DNA of 64,000 nt, taken from assembly GCA_029237695.1 (NCBI GenBank), contig CM055280.1:35064616-35128615 (forward strand), read 5' to 3'. Source of the DNA: Conchocele bisecta (taxonomy: Eukaryota > Mollusca > Bivalvia > Lucinida > Thyasiridae). Below are positions 45,572 to 57,215 of the stretch, piece by piece; the first letter of the stretch is position 1, and each line of letters starts with the position of its first letter. The position numbers and the translations under genes were made by a program. Below the pieces are notes generated by a model. It did no database searches, had not been told where the DNA came from, and saw only the letters and a list, made by a program, of their open reading frames with translations.

Positions 45572-46408
45572 TATTTCCAGTTGGAAGATATTTAGTTTTA
45601 TTTGGTTCCTGAAAAGTAGACAGATTTGACTTGTGAGGTTGTAGAAGAACAGTGACGATGTGAAATATCCGCCAAACGAATTAGGAGTACATGTATATGT
45701 TTTATTTCTCTCTGTAAATATGTCTTGAAATTTCATTAGAATTGAGTCCGAGGACTCAATTCTAATGAAATTCCAAGACATATTCATGATATTTACGGGG
45801 AGAAATACAAGAAAATATGATGAATTCTTGTCCGCTAGTTTTGAACTATTTATAGCCCACAAGTTTCCCAGCATGCAAAGAGATAAAATGACTTATCAGG
45901 TTACAGCTGGCTATGCATGAACCAAGTCTTGTCAGAAAATTGTCTAATGATAGATGGACAGACAGACACACGGACAGACAGGGTAAACACTATATGTCCC
46001 CGACATCATGGCAGTGACATAATCATAATAGATCCAAAATATCAGTGAGACAATACTAGCTGCACGTTTTCTGCTTTATACGCAATAGGGTGAACTATTA
46101 TCTCAGCACAACAGTCAGTGGACCACAGTCACTGGTAAACATTTGTGGAATAACGCTTACAGTTCGACGCACACTGTAATAGAGCAATAATCTGCAGGGC
46201 ATTTACGTTCACACGCTATATATTGGTATCGAGAGAAAATTCTACAGTATGAGAAAAATATTATCATAAACTCACCTAATAAAGTGTGTATTAGCAAAAT
46301 TCTTAAGTCACTCTCCACGAAGTAAAAAGTAAACAAAGAATGTTTCCAACGCAAATTTGGAAATAATACTCTGTCACAACACTTACTTACTTATGTAATG
46401 CAAGTATA
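45572..46408. repeat. Repeat with palindrome and decayed type-d HINE end
   Basis: 45,716-45,790 is a long imperfect palindrome (AATATGTCTTGAAATTTCAT ... GAGTCCGAGGACTC ... CAAGACATATT). 45,790-45,890 is the inverse of 21,596-21,700. 45,955-46,025 has GGACAGACAGAC and GGGTAAACACTATATGTCCC with a weak TATGTC...GACATA stem, a decayed HINE end. 46,030-46,408 shows no feature. Confidence 0.5.
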
Positions 46409-46663
46409 TTAACCCTTTCACACCTGAATAACTGAAATGGGTTTTGATACATTAATTTGGCAAGCAATCCAATCATCACAAAATGATTTTCAGACTAGTC
46501 CATTTATGAAAAGGGAGTGTTTTTGTTCTCAAAAATATGAAAATTACTTGCAAAACGTGAAGATCCTGATGAGACGGCTCGTCATGAGCCAGCTTATCTG
46601 GATCTACACTATTTGCCAATACCATTATACGTACGTACAGGCCTGTGGTGTTGAAAGGGTTAA
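46409..46663. mobile_element. TTAA MITE, family B
   Basis: TTAACCCTTTCACACCTG at 46,409 and GTGGTGTTGAAAGGGTTAA ending 46,663. The core has GATCCTGATGAGACGGCTCG and TCATGAGCCAGCTTATCTGG. It is in the opposite orientation to 42,208-42,447. Confidence 0.85.
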
Positions 46664-46787
46664 GAGTTATTTACTCAGAACTAAAACAATACAATTCATG
46701 TTGAATGGAGTATTAAATCCTTCAACATTTAGGTCCAGATACAAATACTGGAATCCTCTCAGTTTGCACACAAAGACAAATTTCTTC

Positions 46788-48775
46788 AAGGTACATGCCC
46801 ACTCAGTAGGCACAAAATGTTCTTTAAACATCATCCGAGACATTTTCTGGCAAAAAAAACATTCATTCACCATTATCCCACATATTGATTGGCATTATTA
46901 TACATTTTATATCAGGCGTAAATTTCCACACTAATATCAGGGGCGATAACTGTGTTTCCTTAAAATGTTAACTGACATTACTATTTATTCTCTGTATTTA
47001 TTTTTTGATGTGCAATGATCATACTTTATATATGTTGAAAATACTATTTTTTCAGGTGACACATTTAATTAGTATAAATAATTAAACAAGAGGGCCATGA
47101 TGGCCCTAATTCGCTCACCTGACTCCATGAACACCAGAGGAGAATGTGACATTGAGTTCATAAGTGTTTTAAAAAAATTGTGTTATTTTTAGATGGCGGT
47201 CATCTTGGATAAAGCGATGACTCATTTTACCAAATCTGAAAATGCTTCACCCAAGGATCTTAACTTACTATGAAGTTTGGCCAGCATCGGCTATGTGGTT
47301 CCCGAGAAAAAGATGTTCAAAATCTCGAATAAATGGACCTTTTGGCGGCCATGATGGATGACATAATCATCCAATTCCGACAAATATTGCACAAGAGCAA
47401 TCGCCTCATCGATACCTTAAATTTGAAATATGACATGAGCATATTCGGTCAAAAATAAAATTTGACCCCACGGGCCACGCCCATTTTTGACCTCGGGGTC
47501 ACAATTTTAACACCTTTAAAAGAGCATTCTACATCGATCATTCCTACCAAGTTTCGTCGAAATTCGGCTGGCGGTTCATGAGAAGAAGATTTTTTTAAGA
47601 ATTTGTGCTATTTGTAGATGGCGGCCATCTTCGATTAGCGACGACCTCCGTTTTAACAAATCTGAAAAGGCTTCACCCATGGACCATAACTGTGAAGTTT
47701 GGCCACCATGGGCCAAGCGGTTCGTGTGAAGAAGAATTTTGAAATCTCTAATAAAAGAACGACCTTTTGACCTTTCGGCGGCCATCTTGGATGACATGAC
47801 CATCCAATTTCGACAAAAAATGTACCAGAGCGATCGCCTCTTTGATACCTTCGATTTGATAGAGACATGACCATATTTGGTCAAAAATCAAATTTGACCC
47901 CAATTTGACCCCACGGGCCACGCCCATTTTTGACCCCGGGGTCACCATTTTAACAACTTTGAAAGAGCATTGTACATCGATCATTCCTACCCAGTTTCGT
48001 CGAAATCGTCGAAATCCGGATTGCGGTTCATGAGACAATAACTTTTAAGTTTGGCTACCATGGGCCGTTCATGTGAAGAAGAATTTTGAAATCTCTAATA
48101 AAAGAACGACCTTTTGATATTTTGGCGGCCATCTTGGATGACATAACCATCCGATTTCGACAAAAATGCACCAGAGTGATCGCCTCGTTGATACCTTCGA
48201 TTTGATATATGACATGACCATATTCGGTAAAAAATAACATTTGACCCCACGGGCCACGCCCATTTTTTACCCCGGGGTCACCATTTTATCAACTTTGAAA
48301 GAGCATTGTACATCGATCATTCCTACCAAGTTTTGTCGAAATCCGGTTGGCGGTTCTTGAGAAGAAGATTTTTTTAACAATTTGTGCTATTTTTAGACAG
48401 CGGCCATCTTGGATTACGTAATGACGTCATTTTAACATTTTTGTAATCCCCCTACCTAAGGACCATGACCATGAAGTTTGGTGACTATAGGCCCAATGGT
48501 TACTGAGAAGACGTTTGAAAATGTTCACGGACGACGGAAGACGGACGACGACGGACACATTGCGGTAACAATAGCTCACATGAGCCTCATTTGCATATGA
48601 AAATCTCCTGATATCACTGTGAGTCACAATCAGTACAATAAATATTACTAAATGATTATATCTGTAAAGCGGGCACACTTACTTTTTAGAACTGGTGGAA
48701 GAGCAACACAATTATACACTTATGTAATTCCTATAAAGCACATTTTGTGCATACTGAGTGAGCATGTACTTTTAA
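46788..48775. mobile_element. MITE family D interrupted by a HINE
   Basis: The left terminal repeat, AGGTACATGCCCACTCAGTA, is at 46,789. The right is TTTGTGCATACTGAGTGAGC with CATGTACTTTTAA at about 48,775. Between them the family D sequence stops at the AGTATAAATAATTAAA word (47,075-47,090) and resumes at CCTCATTTGCATATGAAAAT (48,585). These flanks are nearly contiguous in the uninterrupted copy at 63,236-63,280. Confidence 0.85.
47090..48588 (+). mobile_element. HINE-like element, type f, complete and nested in a MITE
   Basis: Left end GAGGGCCATGATGGCCCTAA, then TTCGCTCACCTGACTCC. The body contains repeated GGCGGCCATCTTGGATGACA units. The right end is a GACGACGG run (48,528-48,560), GCGGTAACAATAGC and a GCTCACATGAGC hairpin (48,571-48,582). 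The right hairpin echoes the GCTCACCTGA of the left end. Confidence 0.8.
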
Positions 48776-49598
48776 TATAGACACAAACACAGATTTCTTA
48801 GTAACTGTATAAACTCAAATCCCATACTAAAATATAATTCCAGCACAAAAATATTTACAATTCCCTAACATTTGATTGGCCCGTAGCAAGTCTCTGTCCA
48901 AAATTTATATCCCAGTAAACTCCCACGCCGAACTACTTTCCGTAACCGTGAGGCGCAGTTAAAATAATTTTTAATAAAACGGAAAATAAACACATTTTCT
49001 TGATGAATTTATTTCAAATGCTGGAATTTATCGGGGATATAAACTTGGAAAAGTCGCGGGAATACTGGACGAGGCCTTCCGGCCTTCGTCCAGTATTCCC
49101 GCGACTTTTCCAAGTTTATACCCCGATAAATTCCACAAAAAGGCCATTCATTCCTATAATGAAATTCCATGTAGCCGTAGCATTCAAATTTTGTTCAAAA
49201 TAGGCAAGCTTAGCATTTCAGTTTGAGGACTTTTAAGGTTTATTAAATTTGTCAATAAAAGTGTGTTGTCACCACTCAAATGATGTTCATGTCAGACTTC
49301 TAACGAAACGAAGAATATTATGAAATTTCTGAAGTAAGAAAAACGGTATTATGCATCCTCAGAATTCAAAGCAGAGAGTTAACCCATATCATGCTGGAGA
49401 TACAAAATTTATTCTCATGGAACCAATAAATTATAACTTTTTTCTCAGCAAATGTATATGATATGTTACCACTCAGTTGAACCGTCTCGTTGACATCTAT
49501 TCAATGAAAAATAAAGAAAATGGAAAACAAAATGTTGGTAAACATTTGTAGATCAGTATTTTGTATGAAATGAGTTTAATTTCGACTATAAAATGGAT
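48776..49598. repeat. Unassigned sequence with a 112-bp palindrome
   Basis: 49,022-49,135 is a near-perfect inverted repeat. TGGAATTTATCGGGG, ATATAAACTTGGAAAAGTCG and CGGGAATACTGGACGA on the left are mirrored on the right around the centre GAGGCCTTCCGGCC, with one bulged base and one centre mismatch. 49,240-49,550 has degenerate family C words. No gene is visible. Confidence 0.7.
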
Positions 49599-49762
49599 TT
49601 AACACTTACAATGCTGAATTAAATTTTGTTGTCTCCTGTTTATTTTTTAACTGCCACTTTTCTCAATAAAAACATCATTTGGCAGCACTTCAGATTCAAT
49701 GTTTTTGTTGAGAATAAAGACAAAATATGAAACAACAGCAGACAACAAGATCTAACGGTTAA
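49599..49762. mobile_element. TTAA MITE, family A, short form
   Basis: TTAA at 49,599 and 49,759, with GTTGTCTCCTGTTTATTTT and AACAACAGCAGACAACAAG inverted. The central TTTGGCAGCACTTCAG has lost its partner arm. Confidence 0.7.
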
Positions 49763-49849
49763 AGATCAACAGCATATCATTAATATCATTAATCTTCAAT
49801 ATATCGGCACAGAATAATCCACAGACATAAAGTACTAGAATATTATTTA

Positions 49850-50060
49850 TTAACCCATACAATGCCAAATTAAATTTTGTCGTCCGATGTTTATTTTTTA
49901 TTTTCCACTTTTCTCATCAAAAACATGCTTTGACAACACTTTTAGAAACATTTCTAATGGAAGTGATTCTAATGTGCAGTCAAACCATGTTTTTATCGAA
50001 AAATAAGACAAAATATGAAACAACAGCAGATGACAATTTATGTTTCCCGCATTCAAAAAA
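49850..50060. mobile_element. TTAA MITE, family A
   Basis: TTAACCCATACAATGCC at 49,850. The core has GTCGTCCGATGTTTATTTTT and ACATGCTTTGACAACACTT, against GTGCAGTCAAACCATG and ACAACAGCAGATGACAA. The right end is eroded near 50,060. Confidence 0.75.
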
Positions 50061-50281
50061 ACTAACACTAAACATCTCCAGTATATAAGCGCGTAATAAT
50101 CCCGAGACCGGAAATACCAGAATTATAGTATTTATTAACTAACGTACGTATCCATGCATTAGCGAAGTTCAATATGACAGTCTCGCATGCCTAGGGTATG
50201 GTCAATTCCCAGCCATATACCCAGCAGATATTGTCACTGATAATGCTCAATATATTGGACACGAGATAAGCAAAGATTAGA

Positions 50282-50484
50282 ATGCCGGGAACCAAAAATT
50301 GTCGTCTGCTGTTGTTTCTTATTTTGTCTTTTCTCTCAATAAAAACATGCTTTGACAGCAGTTTAGAATCACTTCCATTGGAAATGATTCTAAATTGCTG
50401 TCAAATCATGTTTTTGATGAGAAAAATGGAGAACAAAAAATAAACAACAGACGACAATCTTTAATTCAGCATTGTAAGGGTTAA
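50282..50484. mobile_element. TTAA MITE, family A
   Basis: AATTGTCGTCTGCTGTTG and CAACAGACGACAATC form the outer stem. ACATGCTTTGACAGCAGTTT pairs with AATTGCTGTCAAATCATG, and GAATCACTTCCATTGG with its inverse closes the loop. It ends GTAAGGGTTAA at 50,484. Confidence 0.8.
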
Positions 50485-50507
50485 TGCAATGCGTCTCTGA
50501 TTATGTC

Positions 50508-50770
50508 TGATTGATTGATTATTGTTGTTTAACGGCCTATCAACAGCTAAGGTCATTTAACGCCGGGCCAACAGGTTGGACTATCCCGTATTTAACCTGT
50601 CCATAATGAGGGAAATTCCCCAAATCAGAACTCAATATTTACAGTAAAATATATATTCAGCCCTGAAATTAGAATATCCTGACCTGGTGCCAGGCCCATT
50701 CCACACCAGAGTCACTTAGCACCAACCCCAAAAGTAATATGACCAGCACTAATCTTATTACTTTTTAATG
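50508..50770 (+). repeat. Interspersed repeat with SINE-like central domain
   Basis: TGTTTAACGGCCTATCAACA, then GCTAAGGTCATTTAACGCCG, followed by CCCCAAATCAGAACTCAATA. It shares about 200 bp with 21,900-22,170. No tRNA-like head is visible in this copy. Confidence 0.6.
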
Positions 50771-51551
50771 GGGCATAACAGGATTTACCTCTCACGAATC
50801 AGAAGGCCAAACATGTACATGAGGGCCATTAGGCCAAACCATGTAAGTCGTCATTCCGGTAAGGATGAACCCCGATCGTTAAATTACCCTTCGCGTGCTC
50901 CCAACCAACCACCCACGATCATGTCCGACTATGGTATTCAATTTGTGATTCATTATAGTTTTATGGACTGCCAATGATACATATCAAGCAAGCACACATT
51001 TTATTTGATCAAATTCCCAGGAGTTTATGTTCTATTCCTGAGACTATATACGGTACATGTAATATTAAACAGGGGAGATAATTTGTGCTAGATAATGCTT
51101 TTCAATTGTAAAATGATATACCACGTATAGAAATAGCAGGAGTTTTGTGTTTTATCTCTCTATATACATGTAATATGAGACTGTGATAAACAGGAGATAA
51201 TTTGCGCTAGATAATATTTTTCAATTGTAAAACGATATACCACATATAGAAATAGCTTTCCATTCTAGACACTAGCTAGCTGAACTAGGAAATGTGGTCT
51301 GTCTACGCACTTAGGATCACCTAAGGTGATTTGAGAAACTCTCACAAAAAATTCCAAAAAATGAAAGGATGGACAAACAGCATGAAACCTCGGCGGGGCC
51401 CTAATTAATTTAAATAAAATATAATAAGTAACCATTGATTCGCACACAATACAAGCTATTTTGCAACATTATAAATATTTTTACCCAAACCAGATATTTC
51501 AAGAGACTCAAAATGTACATTTGATTACAAAAATACGACACAAATATACAA
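50771..51551. repeat. Unassigned sequence with a tandem duplication
   Basis: 51,056-51,125 and 51,169-51,250 repeat the same block (GGGGAGATAATTTGTGCTAG, TTTTCAATTGTAAAATGATA, TACCACGTATAGAAATAGC). The rest shows no coding potential. Confidence 0.5.
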
Positions 51552-52775
51552 TTAACCCCTTTTAACACCACAGGTCTGTATAGTGGTACACTGCAGCTCC
51601 ATTATAACGCGGTCGCGTATAGCGCGATCTCCATTATAACGCGGGTCTCTCGTGGATCCCAAAAAAATATTAAAAAAATCTAGAATTTTTTTTAAAAAAA
51701 AAACAAAGAAAAAATCAATAAAAAAAATTGTCGGACATCGTAGTCATCGTGTAATTAGTTGATTCGTGATTTCTGCAAGTTTATTCAAACAACGAAGTTC
51801 AAAGTCCATGAAAGGATTATTATTAGTATGTTAGCAAATGTAATACATGTACCTTTAATCAGGTAATCATGTTAATAGGCATATTTATTAATCATAATCA
51901 ATTCAATTACACATAATTGTCGCTAATAAATGGTTGCGTGTTCGATCGCCTTACTTTTTCTTTACTCCCAGGTGTAATATTTAGCGTTCTATAAATAGAC
52001 TGGTGTTTCAGCATTATCTGGCTATGGGATCACGTGGTCTATTGTTTACACTGCAGCCCACGGCAATCTCGCTTAAATCGTAAATTTCATTCATCAATAT
52101 GACTTGCAGCGTAAACAATAGATCACGTGAACCCACATCCTGAGATTATGCATGTATCAACCGCATGAATAGGCAGGACACGTGACCATAGGCATTATTT
52201 ATTATCAATTAATCCGTTTAAGTGTCTGTTGATCGCGAGTAGTATACATTGTAATAAGCGTCTGTCTATCGCGAGCACTATACAACGTAATAAGCATGAT
52301 TTTATAAATAACTCCTATGTTTAATACATTAATACGTATGTCATAGGCATTATTAATAATTACTTTAACTTCTGTTCAAATGACATGATTTTCTATGGGT
52401 CCGTTGCTAATGGAATTCCCGCAATAGTTGGTAACCGAAATGCGAATGATACCAGTAACCCGTGCAGTACCAGTACCCGTGCATGTCCCGAAATTTTATA
52501 ACGCGGTCGGATTCGATCGCGGTTTGAAATCTTGGACCCCAACCACCGCGTTATAATGGAGCTGCAGTGTATTGGCAAAAAGTGTAGATCTAGATGAGCC
52601 GTCTCGTGATGAGCCGTCTCATCAGGATCTGCACTTTTTGCAAGTAATTTTCAAATTTTTGAGAACAAAAACACCCCATTTTCATTAATGGACGAGTCTG
52701 AAAATCATTTTGTATCAATTGGATTGGTTGCAAAATTAACATATCAAAATACAGTCCAGTTACTTTGGGGTACTT
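51552..52775. mobile_element. TTAA MITE, family B, split by a TA element
   Basis: Left end TTAACCCCTTTTAACACCAC at 51,552. After the insertion, TTGGCAAAAAGTGTAGATCT and GATGAGCCGTCTCGTGATGA continue the family B core to TCCAGTTACTTTGGGG (about 52,752-52,768). The right TTAA end is lost. Confidence 0.75.
51589..52569. mobile_element. pogo/Tigger-like non-autonomous element nested in the MITE
   Basis: 981 bp with TA at 51,587-51,588 and 52,570-52,571. The termini CACTGCAGCTCCATTATAAC (51,589) and GTTATAATGGAGCTGCAGTG are perfect inverted repeats extending into GCGGT/ACCGC. No transposase frame was found. Confidence 0.85.
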
Positions 52776-53400
52776 ATACTTATTATTTTACAAATCATTT
52801 TCTGCCCATATCTCGGATCTGGTTTCTTTCGAATATTTTACCAGTGACAGAAATGGGACTGCGATTGGAGAAATTATGGGATGTGTGCCCACTGTCTAGC
52901 TCCTGTAGCCGATTTCACCACAACTGCAAAGTATACTTATATTGCTAAGTACACTTTGAGGGAGAAATTTTCAATTTAAGGATAAATTTATTAATGTTTA
53001 TTATACTGAATATATTACATTATCACAGCAATAATGACAGTATATAAAATGATACCCGTGTCATTATATAGACCGAAAGGAACAACAGTTAAAGTCTTCG
53101 AAATGACAATTCTGGTATTAAAATGAACTCGGGGCATCCTAGAAATACACTAAGACAACTGTTCATATGTGGCTGTGACTGGAGAAATTGGGCTTATGGG
53201 TTTTGTGACCAGTGTAGATCCGGATCAGACTGTGCGTTAGCACAATTTGATCAGGATCTACACTGTTCACCATTCCATCAATGCAACACCAGTCATGGCT
53301 TCTAACGAGCAAACTATATCGTTATCAGGCTACAGAATTATACTATTTGATCAGGAGCTACACTGGTCACAAATATCATAAACCCCATTTCTCCAGTCAC
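52776..53400. repeat. Interspersed repeats before the minisatellite
   Basis: 52,905-53,060 matches 20,330-20,520 in inverted orientation. 53,150-53,400 matches 13,010-13,355 (GTGTAGATCCGGATCAGACT, GATCAGGATCTACACTG, TTTGATCAGGAGCTACACTG). Confidence 0.5.
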
Positions 53401-54448
53401 AACTACGGTCTGACTGCAATCAAACAACTACAGTCTCACTGCAATCAAACAACTACAGTCTGACTGCAATCAAACAACTACGGTCTGACTGCAATCAAAC
53501 AACAACAGTCTGACTGCAATCAAACACCTACGGTCTGACTGCAATCAAACAACTACGGTCTGACTGCAATCAAACACCTATGGTCTGACTGCAATCAAAC
53601 AACTATGGTCTGACTGCAATCAAACAACTACGGTCTGACTGCAATCAAACAACTACGGTCTGACTGCAATCAAACAACTACAGTCCGACTGCAATCAAAC
53701 AACTACGGTCCGAATGCAATCAAACAACTACAGTCCGACTGCAATCAAACAACAACAGTCTGACTGCAATCAAACACCTACAGTCTGACTGCAATCAAAC
53801 AACAACAGTCTGACTGCAATCAAACAACTATGGTCTGACTGCAATCAAACATCTACGGTCTGACTGCAATCAAACAACTACGGTCTGACTGCAATCAAAC
53901 AACTACTGTCTGACTGCAATCAAACACCTACAGTCTGACTGCAATCAAACATCTACGGTCTGACTGCAATCAAACAACTACGGTCTGACTGCAATCAAAC
54001 AACTACGGTCTGACTGCAATCAAACAACTACAGTCTGACTGCAATCAAACAACTACGGGCCGACTGCAATCAAACAACTACGGTCTGACTGCAATCAAAC
54101 AACTACGGTCCGACTGCAATCAAACAACTACGGTCTGACTGCAATCAAACAACTACGGGCCGACTGCAATCAAACAACTACGGTCTGACTGCAATCAAAC
54201 AACTACGGTCCGACTGCAATCAAACAACTACGGTATGACTGCAATCAAAACAACAACAGTCTGACTGCAATCAAACAACTACGGTCTGAGTGCAATCAAA
54301 CAACTACGGTCTGACTGCAATCAAACAACTACGGTCTGACTACTGCAATCAAACAACTACGGTCTGACTGCAACCAAACACCTACGGTCTGACTGCAATC
54401 AAACAACTACGGTCTGACTGCAATCAAACAACTACGGTCCGACTGCAA
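53401..54448 (+). repeat. 25-bp minisatellite, about 42 copies
   Basis: Unit CTGACTGCAATCAAACAACT followed by ACGGT. The variants are few: ACGGTCT, ACAGTCT, ACGGTCC, ACGGGCC, ATGGTCT, and AACAACAG or CACCTACG forms. The period is regular apart from 1-3 nt insertions near 54,249 and 54,340. No spacers are present, so this is not a CRISPR array. Confidence 0.95.
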
Positions 54449-54943
54449 TGTATTGGGCTGCGATGTGATGTCCTGTAATTTACAGTAACACAACAAAATC
54501 ATCCATGTATTTTTTTATAACATATTCTGTCAGTGATTGGCTTATATATTTGATACTTAGTAACATAATGGTAAATCATCTGTGACAATTTGTGATCACA
54601 TACACCCAATATATGCGACATTCAATCAATGGCTCGATGTCCATGGGAGGCCAAATTACTTGGCAAAATCAGGAATTGTCTGACAAACGTATAAATTTGA
54701 CAATAATTTGCGACCATGCTTATCCAATATAAAAGATATATTGACACACAAAAAGGTATTTATTGAGCTTATAGCATTGGCTGGCAAATGGAACCTTGTG
54801 ATAATTGCTTTGTGGATATTTTCCTCAATCATGCTGTGCAAGATTGCTGGCTATAGCCGAAAATAAAACTTGCCATAAACATGCTTTGACAGCAACTGAG
54901 AATTCATGGGAGCTTAATTATTCTTATGAGGATTATGCAACTA
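54449..54943. other. Non-coding
   Basis: AT-rich, with one short family A word (ACATGCTTTGACAGCAACTG at about 54,879). Nothing else is supported. Confidence 0.4.
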
Positions 54944-55264
54944 GAAAATGTGTTCATAGACCACGGATGCCCCACATATCGCTTTGATAGTAAACGAGGC
55001 AAAATTCCAAGTCCAAAAGGGGGAGATAATCCATGGCTCAGTGTCAAAACAAAAACAGAAATTCACTTTGTGCGTCTACACACCATCTACACTACATATC
55101 AATCATCAAGCCTCCAGCTATTACAAGTTACAAGGCAACATTCTAAGTCGAAAAGGGGGAGATAGTCCAGGACCCGGGGGCTGCATAAAAAATTGAAATA
55201 ACATTTTTAGGAGAACAGCATAGCTCGACTACGAGGGTTGTCGATGTACACATAGCTTGACAAA
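54944..55264 (+). mobile_element. HINE-like left end, type d, fragment
   Basis: CAACTAGAAAATGTGTTCAT, then AGACCACGGATGCCCCACAT, is the type-d left end. The following body (GGGGGAGATAATCCATGG) is unlike the one at 44.5 kb, and no hairpin terminates it. Confidence 0.55.
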
Positions 55265-56165
55265 CAAGGTGGCCGCGGCCTGCATAAAAACCTTAACCAA
55301 GGTTGACTAAAAACCTTAACCAAGGGAAATTAAGTAAGTAATTCAAGGTTAAATGTAGGTCAATGTCAGATATAGGTCAGGGGTTATTGATGTACATCAC
55401 TTGGAGATGAAGCTTTCCAAGTATGGTTGCTGTAGGCCCAGGAGTATTCCATATACAAGCTTGACTAAAAACCTTAACCAAGGGGAAATAACTAACTAAG
55501 TAATCCAAGGGTAAAAGTAGGTCAAGGTCAAATATAGGTCAGGGATTATTGATGTACATCACTAGGAGATGAAGTTGTCCAAGTATGGTTGCTGTAGGCC
55601 CAGTAGTATTCCATATACAAGCTTGACTATAAACCTTAACCAAGTTTGAGTACAAACCTTAACCAAGGGGAAATAACTAAGTAATTCAAGGTTAAATGTA
55701 GGTGAAGGTAAAATATAGGTCAGGGGTTATTGATGTACATCCCTATGATAAAAAGTTATGCAAGTATGGTGTCTGTATGCACAATAGTATTCCATCTACA
55801 AGCTTGATTAAAAACCTTAACCAAGGTTGACTAAAAACCTTAACCAAGGGGAAATAACTAAGTAATTCAAGGTTAAATGTAGGTGAAGGTAAAATATAGG
55901 TCAGGGGTTATTGATGTACATCCCTATGAGAAAAAGTTATCCAAGTATGGTGTCTGTATGCACAATAGTATTCCATCTACAAGGTTGACTAAAAACCTTA
56001 ACCAAGGTCGACTAAAAACCTTAACCAAGGGGAAATAACTAAGTAATTAAAGGTTAAATGTAGGTGAAGTTAAAATATAGGTCAGGGGTTATTGATGTAC
56101 ATCCCTATGAGAAAAAGTTATCCAAGTATGGTGTATGTAAGCACAATAGTATTCCATCTACAAGC
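55265..56165 (+). repeat. Tandem units of about 165-180 bp with AAAAACCTTAACCAAGG
   Basis: Five units, each with TTGACTAAAAACCTTAACCA, AACTAAGTAATTCAAGG, ATATAGGTCAGGGGTTATTG and TATTCCATATACAAGC. The TATTCCAT...ACAAGC marks fall near 55,452, 55,614, 55,796, 55,975 and 56,155. Related units lie at 61,640-62,040. It is probably the body of another HINE-like element. Confidence 0.7.
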
Positions 56166-56174
56166 TTGACTAAC

Positions 56175-56906
56175 AAGAATTCCGCGGAATAAAATGTCCC
56201 GCCTTGTCCCGCCCTTGACCTCGAGCCTGGGCCAGAAAGCAATTTTCACTGGCCCGAACATATTATACAACTAGATTGGTCAGTAAGCGAGGCTTACGGA
56301 ATACCCCCCGCGTGGGCCCAGGTACCATTAAAATATGTACAAATTTCCAAGTGTGTGGGCTTGTGACCTTGACTCTGGGATTAGCGCGAGCGGCATGAAC
56401 AGGTTGGTAGAGGTCCATTGGAGCAATGAGTGTGTGAAATGTGAAGCAGATCCGAGCAAGGAAATAGAAGTTATAACCGATTTCTCTGATGTTAAGTTTT
56501 GTAAAGAGACTACCGTATAACCTCGAATTAACGCCCCCGGAGGCGTTACATTTTACAAAAGGGGGGGGGGGGGGCGTTTATTTGTCACAGGGTGGTAGAG
56601 GTCCACTGGAGCAATGAGTGTGTGAAATGTGAAGCAGATCCGAGCAAGGAAATAGAAGTTATAACCGATTTAACTGATGTTATGTTTTGTAAAGAGACTA
56701 CCGTATAACCTCGAATTAACGCCCCCGGAGGCGTTACATTTTACAAAAGGGGGAGGAGTTTATTAGCCATTAAAAAAAAAGAAAAAGAAAAAAAAAAATT
56801 ACCAAGGACCGCCAATTTCAAACACAAATAAGGATTTAAGGATTATTTGTGTTTGAAATTGGCGGTCATTGGTAAAAAAAAATTATTTATTTTTTTTTGG
56901 GTGGGT

Positions 56907-56950
<44 letters not shown>

Positions 56951-57180
56951 CGTTTATTAGCCAGAAAAAAAAAAAAGAAAAAAAAAAAAAGAAAAAGGAA
57001 AACAAGAAAGAAAAGAAAAAAAAATAAATTACCAAGGACCACCAATTTCAAACACAAATAAGGATTTAAAGATTATTTGTGAAAATTGGGATGGCGGTCA
57101 TTGGTAAAAAAAAGTTTTTTTGTTTTTTTTTCCATTGGGGGGGTGGGGGTGGAGGGGGGGGGGTGTTTGTTTAGTTAGCC

Positions 57181-57215
<35 letters not shown>

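Noticed and set aside
38560..48600. Helitron Rep/helicase gene to accompany the HINEs
   Set aside because: I searched both strands for rolling-circle and helicase motifs and found none in the window.
53401..54448. CRISPR-like regular repeat
   Set aside because: Units are contiguous 25-mers with no unique spacers, and the setting is eukaryotic.
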